Origin: a virus
Strand: one strand, 5' to 3'
DNA length: 23,088 bases
IMG/VR virus record: IMGVR_UViG_3300030020_000109
Location: 1 to 23,088 of that record
The notes under the pieces were generated by a model that was not told the DNA's origin, ran no database searches, and saw only the letters and a program-made list of their open reading frames with translations. Below, one piece after another: positions 14,482-22,471 of this stretch (position 1 is its first letter; the number at the start of each line of letters is the position of its first letter). The translations under genes were made by a program, and so were the position numbers.

Positions 14482-15309
14482 TCAGCCGAGGAGGGTTTGG
14501 GTGGCGGTGCCGTTGGGCAGCAATTGCGAGAGCCCGAAAATCAGCGCCGGAAGGGTTTCGCTGGCGGTGGTGGCGTATTCGACTTCGAGAAGCAGATCGC
14601 GTCGGTAGAGATTGGCGTTCTGGCTTTGGTCAAAAACCAGCGTGCCCACTTCACGCAGGCGGGCGGCGGTGCCGTCGGGCATGGTGAGGTAATTCGTTAG
14701 CGACAACGCCTGATCGATGGCAGCGGCGGCCGTGTCGCGCGTGGTGGGCGTGGGACACCAGCAGGATAGACGGATGGTCTGCGTCTGGCGGCGGGTTTCG
14801 GCCTGCGCGGACTGATCAGCCACCACGCGGCCAATGACGCTGCCTGCACCGGGAATTGTGATGCTGGCACCGGAGAGTTGGGCGATGCGGGTGGTGCGGA
14901 TATAGGCGGCTAGCGTGGCGGCCACCCCTTCGGGTGTGTCGCCGGGCTGGGTGCGATGCACGAAAGCCGCGTTGTCGATCAGCAGACCGGCGAGTTGGCC
15001 AAGGCTGGCGGTGCCGCCGAATGCGGCGGTCTGGCTGGAGACGGCGACGGTGAGCGTCGGTGTGATCGGTGCGGCAGGCGCTGGTGGGTCGATGAAACGG
15101 GTGGTGTCTCGTCGCGATTGAGCGTCGGGGAAAATGGTGATGTTCACGTTGCCAGCTGCCAGATCGGTATTCAGCGCCGCCGGGTTAGGCCAGCCGCGAT
15201 AGACGCGGGTGAGCGTGCCGAGGATGGAGGGCGCGGCGGTGCCTTGCGGGTAGAGGATCGTTTCCACCAGGGCGGCGATGACGGTTTCGACGTCAGAGAG
15301 ATCGGCCAT
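14482..15309 (-). CDS. Probable tail terminator / neck protein (275 aa)
   Basis: A 275-aa protein between the stopper candidate and the small gene before the sheath, where the tail terminator is expected. It opens MADLSDVETVIAALVETILY, similar to openings of tail terminators in which a helix precedes a beta sheet. It has a mid region rich in Thr/Ala/Pro (PPAPAAPITPTLTVAVSSQT). The rest is LIDNAAFVHRTQPGDTPEGV, then AETRRQTQTIRLSCWCPTPT and LLLEVEYATTASETLP. An ATG 12 nt after the previous stop is the chosen start. The protein probably caps the sheath and tube at the neck. The assignment depends on order and general fold impression, not on a diagnostic motif. Confidence 0.6.
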   Translation of the reverse strand: MADLSDVETVIAALVETILYPQGTAAPSILGTLTRVYRGWPNPAALNTDLAAGNVNITIFPDAQSRRDTTRFIDPPAPAAPITPTLTVAVSSQTAAFGGTASLGQLAGLLIDNAAFVHRTQPGDTPEGVAATLAAYIRTTRIAQLSGASITIPGAGSVIGRVVADQSAQAETRRQTQTIRLSCWCPTPTTRDTAAAAIDQALSLTNYLTMPDGTAARLREVGTLVFDQSQNANLYRRDLLLEVEYATTASETLPALIFGLSQLLPNGTATQTLLG

Positions 15310-15321
15310 GCTTGGTTGCCC

Positions 15322-15996
15322 TTACGTCGATGCGGCCTGGACGGTCAGCCTTGTGCCGTATTCGGTGGTCTCGATGGTGGCGATGACGCCAGTGCGGCCC
15401 TGATCGTCGGTGAGTGTGTCGGTGGTGAGCAGGCCGATGTGCAGGCTGGGCGGCAGCAGGACTTGCCACATGCCTGGACTCAACTCTGCCGGGATCGATG
15501 CGAGGCCGGTGCCCTGGCTGCCAGCGGCGAGAACGGAGGCGGGCCAGTTGGCGGCAATGATGGTGCCCAATGCCGCCACGGTGCCGCCGTAGAGGTTGAC
15601 ACCGGCGACCGAAGCAGAGGCTGGGCGTTTGATCGTCACGCGGCGTGGGGCGTGGACGCACAGCACTGGCAGCAAGGGCTGCTGGGCGGCGATGTAGAAG
15701 ACTTCGCCGTCATAGCGACGGATCAGGATGTCGCCGGGCTGGGTGTAGCCAGCATCGATGGCGACTTCCCATAGCGGGTCAGTGGCGGGCACCGGGCGGC
15801 GGGTTTTGCCGCCGAGGGGCAGGAAGATCGCGTTCAGGCGGAGGCGAAAACGGTCCTGCCCGGTGGGATTGTCGAGTGCCGATGTGCCGGGCTGACGGAG
15901 GTCGGGCGGGCGGTAGAGGTTGCAGGGCAACCCAATGCGGGCGGCGGCGCGACCGGCGGCGGCGTTGAGCCGGTCCTGCAGCTTGAAGCCGTCCAT
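15322..15996 (-). CDS. Probable head-tail stopper or neck protein (224 aa)
   Basis: A 224-aa protein without a motif I can name. It is coupled to the adaptor gene by a TGATG overlap at 15996 and followed by the tail terminator candidate after 12 nt. It begins with a helix (MDGFKLQDRLNAAAGRAAAR) and LPCNLYRPPDLRQPG. Then come beta-rich parts: LRLNAIFLPLGGKTRRPVPA, GDILIRRYDGEVFYIAAQQP and TRLTVQAAST at the end. In this region of the head-tail operon the stopper that closes the portal channel is expected. The size is larger than most stoppers, so extra domains or another minor structural role are possible. Confidence 0.55.
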   Translation of the reverse strand: MDGFKLQDRLNAAAGRAAARIGLPCNLYRPPDLRQPGTSALDNPTGQDRFRLRLNAIFLPLGGKTRRPVPATDPLWEVAIDAGYTQPGDILIRRYDGEVFYIAAQQPLLPVLCVHAPRRVTIKRPASASVAGVNLYGGTVAALGTIIAANWPASVLAAGSQGTGLASIPAELSPGMWQVLLPPSLHIGLLTTDTLTDDQGRTGVIATIETTEYGTRLTVQAAST

Positions 15997-16373
15997 CAGA
16001 CCACCAGCCGTAACGAGCCGTCACCCAGAGCCGGGCCGGGTGGGACGCCGAAGAAGCCGCACAGACGCCTGCGCCAATCGTCAAAGAGTCGTGTGCGTTC
16101 GGCTACTTCTCGGGCATTGCGCACCCAGGCGGCAGCACTGTCGGTGTCCAGCGTGGCGGAGGCCGACGTTACCGCCGTTTCGAGTTGAGACAGGGTGGTG
16201 AGATAGCCGCGTGCGACACCTTCTTCAGCGTCGGAGAGGCGCTGCATGCGGTATTCGAGCAGACCATAGGCCTGATAGAAGCGCCAATTGCTGAAACCAC
16301 CATTGCCGATGCCATAGGCTGGATAGCCCATGTGACGACGCAGGTCGGTGAGTTCACTGTCGGTGAATGACAT
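15996..16373 (-). CDS. Head-tail connector/adaptor protein
   Basis: A 125-aa, mainly helical protein directly after the capsid gene and the hairpin behind it. It starts SFTDSELTDLRRHMGYPAYG and continues NWRFYQAYGLLEYRMQRLSD, then LSQLETAVTSASATLDTDSA and EVAERTRLFDDWRRRLCGFF. The long helices and location fit head-tail adaptors (HK97 gp6 / SPP1 gp15 type), which bind the bottom of the portal after DNA packaging. Its stop overlaps the next start (TGATG), so both products are translated together. The assignment is by size, helix content and position. Confidence 0.75.
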   Translation of the reverse strand: MSFTDSELTDLRRHMGYPAYGIGNGGFSNWRFYQAYGLLEYRMQRLSDAEEGVARGYLTTLSQLETAVTSASATLDTDSAAAWVRNAREVAERTRLFDDWRRRLCGFFGVPPGPALGDGSLRLVV

Positions 16374-16407
16374 GGGTTCGCTCCTCGGCGCGGCCTGGAG
16401 TGGATAG

Positions 16408-16443
16408 AGAAATCCGTGGGGCGGGCGATCATCCGCCCCACGG
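16408..16443 (-). terminator. Hairpin with short T-rich tail behind the capsid gene
   Basis: The minus strand has CCGTGGGGCGG, an 8-nt loop and CCGCCCCACGG, a perfect 11-bp stem that starts 6 nt after the capsid stop codon. ATTTCTCT follows. The T tract is weak, so partial termination (an attenuator) or mRNA end protection is more likely than full termination. It separates the very abundant capsid message from the low-copy neck genes. Confidence 0.5.
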
Positions 16444-16449
16444 TTCTGT

Positions 16450-17772
16450 TCAGCCGAGATGTTCGATCATCACCGCACGCTTGAAGTTCGCGTTGGTGGC
16501 GGTCGGGATGGTGGTCGGGCTGGTTGTGGTGTCGGACGGGGTGCAGAAGCCGCCAATCCAATACCAGGACTGCGCGATGATCTGCTGCAGACGGTCGATC
16601 GGCTCGCGGGTGACCATCGCGATGCCGTCGACGATGGAGATGATGCTGTCAGCCGGTGCCACATCGGCTTCGGCCAGACCGGCGTAATCGCCTTCGATCA
16701 GAGCGCCCTTGCCGCAGACGATCGGGCGACGGACCACTGCGCCGGAAAGCGTCGGATGGCTCTGCACATAGGCTTCGTTGGTGGGGATGAAGCGCAGGCC
16801 GAGGAAGTCGTTGACCATACCCTTCTTGAAGACCTGATTGGCCGAGGTGGCGCCGGTGAAGAGCTGACGGAAGGCATTGTCAGAGAACAGCTGACGTGCC
16901 GAGACCGGATCGAGGTAGCAGTTATAGGCACCATCGATTTCCGGCACCGCGTTCAGACGCAGCTGCGCCACCGCGTTGAGCAGGGTGGACATATCGAGGA
17001 TGTCACCCGCGATGATGTTGGTGGTGGTGGTGCGGCTATTCGGCCGCATGATCGACGAGGCAGTGGCGGCAGTGACGGCGTTCAGCGCCGTGGCATCGGC
17101 CACCAGCACGCTCGTCGAGAAGGTGAGAACACCAGACACACCGTTGGGTGCGGAGGAGCTGTTCACCGAATCTGCGGCAGCACCGATCAGCGTGTAGGAG
17201 TTGGAGCCAACTGCGACGGTCATGCTGGACGAGCCGCCAACCGGTGTCTGCACGCCGTTGACGAAGACGGTCTGGAAGCCACGGATATCGTCCACTGCCA
17301 CCGCCGGGCCCGCCGTCGTGAGCGTGACGCGCACGCGCGTGTTGCCGCCGAAATAGGCGCTGAACAGCGAGTTGCGGGCAATTTCGTCCAGGCTGCGGGC
17401 GGCCTGCTCGCCGTTGATCGCCGCGTTGAGCAGGAACTGCGAGGCGATGCCGACGCGCGCGGTGACCATGTTGAGGTCGGTGGTGGCGGCGTAGTGGTTG
17501 ATGGTGATGGTGTATTGCTCGACACCAAAGGTCTGAGGGGTGAGCCCGTTGTCGAGATTGGTGTTGGTGGCGGGCGACAGCGGAGTGGTCACGGACGGCT
17601 TCAGCCCGGCACGCGTTTTGGTGAGGGTTTCACCGATGCCGACGGAAAATTCCTCACGGTCTGCGCACATCCGATAACCGAGGCGAGAGGTCAGAGCGGC
17701 TTCGAATTCGCGCTCCAGAAAGCCCTGCTGGATGATCGGCTGCAGAGCGGCGGGGAAGTTCTGAATACCCAT
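16450..17772 (-). CDS. Major capsid protein
   Basis: A 440-aa protein in the expected place after portal and scaffold. It begins MGIQNFPAALQPIIQQGFLE and continues with REFEAALTSRLGYRMCADRE. Then VEQYTITINHYAATTDLNMV and SLDEIARNSLFSAYFGGNTR follow, a pattern I associate with major capsid proteins that use an SPP1-type scaffold. DGAYNCYLDPVSARQLFSDN and RPIVCGKGALIEGDYAGLAE near the C-terminus fit a structural core. A possible Ig-like insertion lies around residues 150-240 (AVGSNSYTLIGAAADSVNSS). AAGGA is found 9 nt before the ATG. No cleavage by a phage protease is predicted since no protease gene is present among the visible head genes. Confidence 0.85.
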   Translation of the reverse strand: MGIQNFPAALQPIIQQGFLEREFEAALTSRLGYRMCADREEFSVGIGETLTKTRAGLKPSVTTPLSPATNTNLDNGLTPQTFGVEQYTITINHYAATTDLNMVTARVGIASQFLLNAAINGEQAARSLDEIARNSLFSAYFGGNTRVRVTLTTAGPAVAVDDIRGFQTVFVNGVQTPVGGSSSMTVAVGSNSYTLIGAAADSVNSSSAPNGVSGVLTFSTSVLVADATALNAVTAATASSIMRPNSRTTTTNIIAGDILDMSTLLNAVAQLRLNAVPEIDGAYNCYLDPVSARQLFSDNAFRQLFTGATSANQVFKKGMVNDFLGLRFIPTNEAYVQSHPTLSGAVVRRPIVCGKGALIEGDYAGLAEADVAPADSIISIVDGIAMVTREPIDRLQQIIAQSWYWIGGFCTPSDTTTSPTTIPTATNANFKRAVMIEHLG

Positions 17773-17800
17773 GTGGGATGATCCTTGAGGATGTGAGGCA

Positions 17801-17843
17801 AACGAAAACGCCGCCGCCGGAGTTCAATCCGGTCGGCGGCGTT
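17801..17843 (-). terminator. Intrinsic-terminator-like hairpin between scaffold and capsid
   Basis: On the minus strand AACGCCGCCGACCGG pairs with CCGGCGGCGGCGTT around an 8-nt loop, about 14 bp with one bulged base, followed by a T tract (GTTTTCGTTTGCC). This meets the usual criteria for an intrinsic terminator. It lies 29 nt after the scaffold stop and just 28 nt before the capsid start, so full termination would silence the capsid gene unless an antiterminator acts or the element serves as an RNA-stabilising 5' structure. Confidence 0.6.
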
Positions 17844-17872
17844 GATGATGGGCAGAGCTGCGTGCTGGAAGA

Positions 17873-18313
17873 TCAGCGGCGCTTGAGGAGTGCGGTGCGG
17901 GCCGCCTGCCATTCGGCGTGGGACATCTGTTGGGCAGATTTGGCCGAGGGCGGCGTGCTGGGTGGGGCAGCGCCTGGCGTGGAAGTGGTGGCGTGGTGGA
18001 ACAGCCACGGCTTTTCGCGACGAAGATCGGCCATCAGGCGGTCCGCGCCGTCGATTTCGCCCTTGTCGGTGAGCCGAACGCGGGTGGGATCGACGAGTTT
18101 GAGGCCATCCAGATCGATCATGCCTGCCCGAACGGCGTGCAACTTCAGTTCGGCTTGGGTCAGACGGGTCTGATGCGCCTGGGCTTGCTCGTGCAGTTGC
18201 CGTTCAAGGGCTGCAACGCGCGGGTCGTCCGGGAATGCCGGTGGTTCAGTGGACAGCAGCGTTGGAGCGGGCTCAGAGACCGTGGTGGCAAAGGTGATGG
18301 GATGGAGCGTCAT
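17873..18313 (-). CDS. Capsid scaffold protein, GP20-like
   Basis: A 146-aa protein before the major capsid gene. Residues 28-60 form a coiled coil (VAALERQLHEQAQAHQTRLT). Next come AELKLHAVRAGMIDLDGLKL and DPTRVRLTDKGEIDGADRLM, then REKPWLFHH. This series (helix, 'D-L' step, acidic turn, 'KPWLF') is the pattern of phage minor structural protein GP20 / SPP1-type scaffolds. The C-terminal end is a short basic helix (AARTALLKRR), which in scaffolds contacts the capsid. It is 2 nt downstream of the portal stop. It guides capsid assembly and then leaves the shell. Confidence 0.78.
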   Translation of the reverse strand: MTLHPITFATTVSEPAPTLLSTEPPAFPDDPRVAALERQLHEQAQAHQTRLTQAELKLHAVRAGMIDLDGLKLVDPTRVRLTDKGEIDGADRLMADLRREKPWLFHHATTSTPGAAPPSTPPSAKSAQQMSHAEWQAARTALLKRR

Positions 18314-18316
18314 GAG

Positions 18317-19717
18317 TCAGCGTGCCTCCTGAACAATGCGATCGCCCTCCAGGGCTAGGTCTTGAATGGAGTAGAGATCGGCGACATTGCGTCGCGCGGT
18401 CTCTGCCGAGATGATCCGGGCATCGATGAGCCGGACCAATGTTGCCGCATCGGCAGAGCGGTCCTGGGCGTCTGGCGGATACCAGCGCGGCCATTGCAGA
18501 CGGAGCCGCGCGGTGCGGTCTAGGGCTGCAATCGGTTGGGCGTTGATGAGCAGTGGGAAGCAATTGCTTGCCTCGATGACCATGCGCATCAGCTGCAACA
18601 TGGCGTCGCCATAGGAGACGCGCAGATTGTCGGCGAGGTAGATCGGCCCCTGGTTCATCATCTCCAGCGCCCGGCCAGATTGTGCAGTAGCGAGGCGGTC
18701 AGCACTGGCGCGATTGCCATGTACACCTTCGAGCGCCATTTCGCGCAGGCAGCGGACATAATCGATCACCGCTGCCGCGGCCGTGCCGCCGATTTCCAGT
18801 AGACGGGCATCGCCGCCCTCGGTGACAACGAGGGCATTGCCGCCACCACGGACCAGTTCCTGCGCGTCGCCGGCGGGCTCCTTGATCAGCAGCGTGGGAT
18901 CGGAGCTGTATTTGAGGCCGCGACCGGCTTGGCTGAGTTGGTAGTCGATCTCGATTCCGGTTTCGATGGCGGGCTTGAAGGTGCAGGCACCATCAATGCC
19001 GTCAGCACCATCGGGGCCGCCGGGGAGATTGCGGATCCAGACGATCGGTACGAAGCCGAGGCCGTGGCGGGTGGTGCGGTCGGGGTCAATGCGTGGCGGT
19101 TCGTCGCTGTTGATCGGCCAGGGCTGGAACCAGGTCTCGGCGACATTGTCCCAGACCCGCATGAACCAATACTGAGCCTGCGGCTCGGCGATGGCGTAGC
19201 CCATCTGGGCAAGGGCAATGCCGGGGACTTTGTATTTCTCGATGACGGTCTCCAGCGTGTCAGGCGCATCGGCCTGCCAGCGCGGGGTGAGGAAGAGGGT
19301 TTCCATCACACGAAGAAATACGCGGCCCTTCAGCACCCGGAGCTGAACGGCCACCGAGCCGACCGCGCCGCGCTGGGCGGCTTCCTGCATGGTGGCGTTG
19401 AGGCGGGATTCGGCTGCGATATCGGCCAGCGTGGTGCGCAGGGCGGCATCGTCGGTGTCGATCTGCGGAAAATGGCCGTCGCCGAAGACGAGGCTGACGC
19501 TGTCATCAACGACGATGCGGGCGAGCGGGTAACGCACCGACGGACGGCGCTGGCGCAGCGGAATGTATTCACCGCCAGAACTGCGCTCATCTTGGAATTC
19601 GTAAGGCAACACATCGTAGAGCGTGCCGTCCTGCACGCGTTTGAAGAGGGCTAGATGGGCGGTGCGCGGCGGATAGTCGGGATCGGGCGGCGTCAGGGCG
19701 GCAATGGTGTCGAGCAT
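18317..19717 (-). CDS. Portal protein (SPP1 gp6-like)
   Basis: A 466-aa portal located 24 nt after the terminase stop. It has RPSVRYPLARIVVDDSVSLV, then VAVQLRVLKGRVFLRVMETL and the LGFVPIVWIRNLPGGPDGAD segment. The long helix region near residues 270-370 (GIEIDYQLSQAGRGLKYSSD, then SADRLATAQSGRALEMMNQG and DAMLQLMRMVIEASNCFPLL) matches the stem and clip of SPP1 gp6-like portals. It forms the dodecameric ring through which DNA enters the head and to which terminase and adaptor dock. The C-terminus has TLVRLIDARIISAETARRNV, also typical of this family. Confidence 0.9.
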   Translation of the reverse strand: MLDTIAALTPPDPDYPPRTAHLALFKRVQDGTLYDVLPYEFQDERSSGGEYIPLRQRRPSVRYPLARIVVDDSVSLVFGDGHFPQIDTDDAALRTTLADIAAESRLNATMQEAAQRGAVGSVAVQLRVLKGRVFLRVMETLFLTPRWQADAPDTLETVIEKYKVPGIALAQMGYAIAEPQAQYWFMRVWDNVAETWFQPWPINSDEPPRIDPDRTTRHGLGFVPIVWIRNLPGGPDGADGIDGACTFKPAIETGIEIDYQLSQAGRGLKYSSDPTLLIKEPAGDAQELVRGGGNALVVTEGGDARLLEIGGTAAAAVIDYVRCLREMALEGVHGNRASADRLATAQSGRALEMMNQGPIYLADNLRVSYGDAMLQLMRMVIEASNCFPLLINAQPIAALDRTARLRLQWPRWYPPDAQDRSADAATLVRLIDARIISAETARRNVADLYSIQDLALEGDRIVQEAR

Positions 19718-19741
19718 GATGCAGCCTTCGGTTGGAATGCT

Positions 19742-21151
19742 TCAGCGCGCCAGATGCGGCAGACTGAGGCGGATGGCGGGGGCGGAAGACGTCAGGAGTT
19801 GGGCAAAGGCCCGGCTCAGCGCGTCCACTTGGTCGTCCTTGCGGCCCTGCGGAAAGTCGCGCAGTTCATCGAGTAAAGCGCGGTTCCATGGCGCACGGAG
19901 AAGCGAGAGTGACCCAGCTTCAACGGCGGCAGCGGGCAAGGTGGCGCGGGTGAGTTTCGAGCCAGTTTCCGGACTGGCGCGAACACGAAAGCCCGCCAGA
20001 CGCTGCGACAGCCAAGCAACCTGCTGCTTGCCGGCCTGTCCTGGGTCTTGTGGCAAGGAGATCAGAACCCCTGCCCCATCCTGTGACGCGACGGCGCGAA
20101 TGGTGTCGGCAACTTCGGAAGGTCCGGCACGAAAGCGAACGACGTCGGTGAGGATGTGCTGGCCAGCTTCGGTCAGCGCCAATTTGAGACCGACGGTCCA
20201 ATCCGGATCGCGCCCTTCGGTGGCAGACGTTGCTGCGAGATCCCAGGCACGAATTTCGCGTTTGAGCGGCGGGAGTGCATCGATGATGGGAATGCGGGTG
20301 GTGAGGAACAGCGCCTCGGCATCGGCTGTTGGATTCTGTTGAAACAGGGCATTCCACACCCGCGCGCCGACAGTGCAGCGCTTGCGGGCAAGGGCTTCTT
20401 CGTTCTCCCATTCCGGCCAGAGCGCCTCGCCGGGCGTGCGTCCGAGCGGGTCATTGGCCTCGGCCAGCGCGGGCAGACGCAAGACGGTCCAGGACGGGTC
20501 CGTGTCGAGCAGGCGCCCGCCGAGATCGTCCGGATGCCAGCGCGTCATGGTCAGCACGATGCGACCCTTTGGTTTGAGGCGGGTGGCGAGGTCGGAGCGA
20601 TACCAATTCCACAGGCTGTTGCGCGCCGATGGGCTGTCTGCCTCGGTATGGGATTTGATCGGGTCGTCGATCAGCACGAGGTCGGCGCGGCGTCCGGTGA
20701 TCGGCCCACGAATGCCACAGGCGAAGTAGTCGCCCCCCAGGGAGGTTCGCCAACGGGCGGCGGCTCGATCATCTTTCTGTAGAGCGAAGCCGAGCCGTTC
20801 ACCCTGGCTGCGGATCAGTTCGCGAACCCGGCGGGCAAAATGCTCGGCCAAATCGGCTGTGTGGCTGGCCGATATGATTGAACTGCGTGGGTGATGGGCG
20901 AGGAACCAAGCTGGGAAGAGCACCGTGGCATAGGTCGATTTGGCGTGCCCAGGCGGCAGAAGCAGCATCAGACGATCAATGTCCCCGCGTGAGATGGCCT
21001 CCAGATTGTCCAGCATCAGGCGGTGATGTCGGGCCGGGGATTGTTCGTGCTGTTTGAGGATTTCGATGGACCAGTCGGTCAGCGAGGAGACGGATGGACT
21101 ATCAATGGCTTCCGCTGCCGCATCGGCTTTGGCTGGGCGAGATTTGGTCAT
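19742..21151 (-). CDS. terL: Terminase large subunit (DNA-packaging ATPase/nuclease)
   Basis: A 469-aa packaging motor. ATG 21151 gives MTKSRPAKADAAAEAIDSPS and has AAGGCGAG about 9 nt upstream; the in-frame ATG at 21226 would add 25 residues with no clear similarity. The Walker A motif PPGHAKST is at about 66-73 and Walker B LVLIDD at about 158-163. A coupling motif follows in RIVLTMTRWHPDDLGG. The C-terminal RNase H-like nuclease has AWDLAATSATEGRDPDWTVG and QGRKDDQVDALSRAFAQLL with acidic residues. It cuts and pumps phage DNA into the prohead. No small subunit is found next to it in the expected upstream place, which is unusual. Confidence 0.93.
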   Translation of the reverse strand: MTKSRPAKADAAAEAIDSPSVSSLTDWSIEILKQHEQSPARHHRLMLDNLEAISRGDIDRLMLLLPPGHAKSTYATVLFPAWFLAHHPRSSIISASHTADLAEHFARRVRELIRSQGERLGFALQKDDRAAARWRTSLGGDYFACGIRGPITGRRADLVLIDDPIKSHTEADSPSARNSLWNWYRSDLATRLKPKGRIVLTMTRWHPDDLGGRLLDTDPSWTVLRLPALAEANDPLGRTPGEALWPEWENEEALARKRCTVGARVWNALFQQNPTADAEALFLTTRIPIIDALPPLKREIRAWDLAATSATEGRDPDWTVGLKLALTEAGQHILTDVVRFRAGPSEVADTIRAVASQDGAGVLISLPQDPGQAGKQQVAWLSQRLAGFRVRASPETGSKLTRATLPAAAVEAGSLSLLRAPWNRALLDELRDFPQGRKDDQVDALSRAFAQLLTSSAPAIRLSLPHLAR

Positions 21152-21446
21152 GCGGGTAGGCTCGCCTTTCGGAGATCGTCGCAGAGCGGGCCATGCACAT
21201 TGTGCGCAGGCCGTCAGGACAGACACTTACTGGCTGGCATCATTGGAAATTATGGGGGCGGTTGTGGGGGGAACGATGCCCGCGACGCGACACACCGCCG
21301 CAGACGCCACAAAACCGCATCATGGCGTTGCTTATAGGCCATCCTGGGGTGGTTGGGAAGAAAAACCTGTTTTTCATAAGATTTTTTTCCCTAATTGCAG
21401 TGCCGGACAGAGCGGGAAATGCAAAAAATCTCTTTTGAATTTTCCC

Positions 21447-21482
21447 CCGATATCGGACGGATCTGCACATCGATGATCGATG
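21447..21482. promoter_or_regulatory. Two adjacent perfect palindromes, operator candidates
   Basis: CCGATATCGG at 21447-21456 is a perfect 10-bp palindrome. CATCGATGATCGATG at 21468-21482 is a perfect palindrome with a central G. They lie 11 bp apart, centre to centre about 23.5 bp, in the space between the divergent genes. Paired palindromes are typical operator geometry for a dimeric regulator. No regulator gene is visible in the window, apart from the putative HTH protein at 22468. Confidence 0.4.
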
Positions 21483-21605
21483 CCACGAAGAATTCCGTTT
21501 GGTTTTCAGTGGATTGGACAAGAACGTTCAGATGCCTGCACGATCTTGAGAAGGCGCGCCGGGTGAATGTGGCGAGACTGGGGCGCAGTTTCTTGACGTT
21601 ATGGG

Positions 21606-21635
21606 TTGATCTCCTGGCCTTCTGTGGGATTTATA
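21606..21635 (+). promoter_or_regulatory. Weak candidate promoter for rlpA
   Basis: TTGATC at 21606-21611 and TTTATA at 21630-21635 are separated by 18 bp, resembling sigma-70-type -35 and -10 boxes. It would give a leader of about 130 nt before the rlpA ATG. Chance matches of this quality are common, so confidence is low. Confidence 0.25.
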
Positions 21636-21646
21636 CCAGAGGTTCG

Positions 21647-21664
21647 TGCCCGTTTAAGCGGGCA
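21647..21664 (+). promoter_or_regulatory. Short inverted repeat in the rlpA leader
   Basis: TGCCCG and CGGGCA pair around a 6-nt loop (TTTAAG). It lies just beyond the proposed -10 box. It could be an operator or a leader hairpin. No T tract follows, so it is not a terminator. Confidence 0.35.
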
Positions 21665-21775
21665 TGCGACGCAGTCTTTGGATCGACTATTCGTCAAGAA
21701 GGGTCGCCTCAGAGTGTGGTGTTATCGCCTGGAGCGAAGACCTGCACAGGGTGGCATCGACGGGATGGAAAGAAG

Positions 21776-22471
21776 ATGAACGCGCGAGGCAAACGGCTTT
21801 TGCATAGAGATTTTTGGCCATTGCTTGTCACCGGTTTTCTGTTGGCAACCCCTGCCATGGCGGCTGATCCGATGGATCAACTGAACTCAGCGGTGACTCA
21901 ACCCGGCAAGACCGCACCGCAGACGACCAAGCAGGCAGCCAAATCTGACACCAAAAAACCTGCCCCACGGACGACCCTCGCAGCCAAGGCCGTGACGAAG
22001 AAAGTGACAGCTTCTGTCACGCCGTACGCGATTGCGACGCATTTGACACCGATTGCCGCTGGAATTCCGCTGACCCAAGTGCATCGCGTGGCACAAGCCG
22101 ACGGTGGTGCTGCAGCGCAGGGCTTTGATCGTGCACTGCTCGATGACGGCACGTTCTGGCGCGAAGAAGGCAGCAGCGCCACATGGCAGCAAACCGGGAT
22201 GGCCAGTTGGTATGGCGGTCCGCGCTGGCAGGGCAAGCGCACCACTTCCGGTGAGCGTTACGACCAGAATAAATTGACGGCAGCCCACGCGACGTTGCCG
22301 ATTGGAACGCAAGTGCGCGTGATGCGCACGGACGGCCGTGGCTCGGTGATCGTGACGATCAATGATCGCCCTGGCTCGCGCACGCGCATCATCGATCTGT
22401 CACGCGAGGCGGCCAAGGAGCTTGGTATCCTGACCGCCGGCGTGACGATGGTGACTTTGCAGCCGCTCTAA
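21776..22471 (+). CDS. rlpA: RlpA-like septal lytic transglycosylase, secreted
   Basis: A 231-aa protein on the plus strand. ATG 21776 was chosen because a clear Sec signal peptide follows (basic start, hydrophobic LLVTGFLLATP, AMA cleavage box near 27-29), with GGAAAG upstream. There is no lipobox Cys, so it would be a soluble periplasmic protein, not a lipoprotein like E. coli RlpA. Residues 35-135 are a Thr/Ala/Lys-rich linker. Residues 140-231 form the double-psi beta-barrel: GMASWYGGPRWQGKRTTSGE, AAHATLPIGTQVRV, VTINDRPGSRTRIIDLSREA. E160, H171, D197 and D207 are at the places of conserved acidic/His residues of RlpA. RlpA cleaves glycan strands lacking stem peptides. There is no SPOR domain. 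It may be a host gene or a phage-carried peptidoglycan enzyme. Confidence 0.88.
   Translation: MNARGKRLLHRDFWPLLVTGFLLATPAMAADPMDQLNSAVTQPGKTAPQTTKQAAKSDTKKPAPRTTLAAKAVTKKVTASVTPYAIATHLTPIAAGIPLTQVHRVAQADGGAAAQGFDRALLDDGTFWREEGSSATWQQTGMASWYGGPRWQGKRTTSGERYDQNKLTAAHATLPIGTQVRVMRTDGRGSVIVTINDRPGSRTRIIDLSREAAKELGILTAGVTMVTLQPL

Larger units (their letters stand above)
21152..21775. other. Divergent intergenic region, no gene seen
   Basis: About 620 nt between the divergent starts of terL and rlpA. I see no convincing gene. The area 21356-21520 is clearly more AT-rich than the rest of the window, with T7 at 21382-21388 and an A5/T5 stem-loop at 21360-21375. Two perfect palindromes (21447-21456, 21468-21482), a possible rlpA promoter and a 6-bp hairpin lie here. 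A low-quality minus-strand frame (21240-21521) reads with many rare and Cys/Arg-rich codons and is not believed. Confidence 0.7.

Noticed and set aside
16459-17781. A 440-codon plus-strand frame opposite the major capsid gene
   Set aside because: It mirrors the capsid gene almost exactly and its protein is rich in Gly, Arg, Asp and His with no recognisable domain. In GC-rich genes the antisense frame is often open by chance.
21240-21521. Minus-strand 93-codon frame upstream of terL, considered as a small terminase
   Set aside because: The residues (many Arg, Ser, His, Cys and Phe) lack helix-turn-helix or coiled-coil pattern, and the frame covers the AT-rich control patch. No support for coding.
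21395-21775. Upstream extension of rlpA to an ATG at 21395
   Set aside because: The added 127 residues contain no known domain and would bury the clear signal peptide. The ATG at 21776 with its upstream purine-rich sequence explains the protein.
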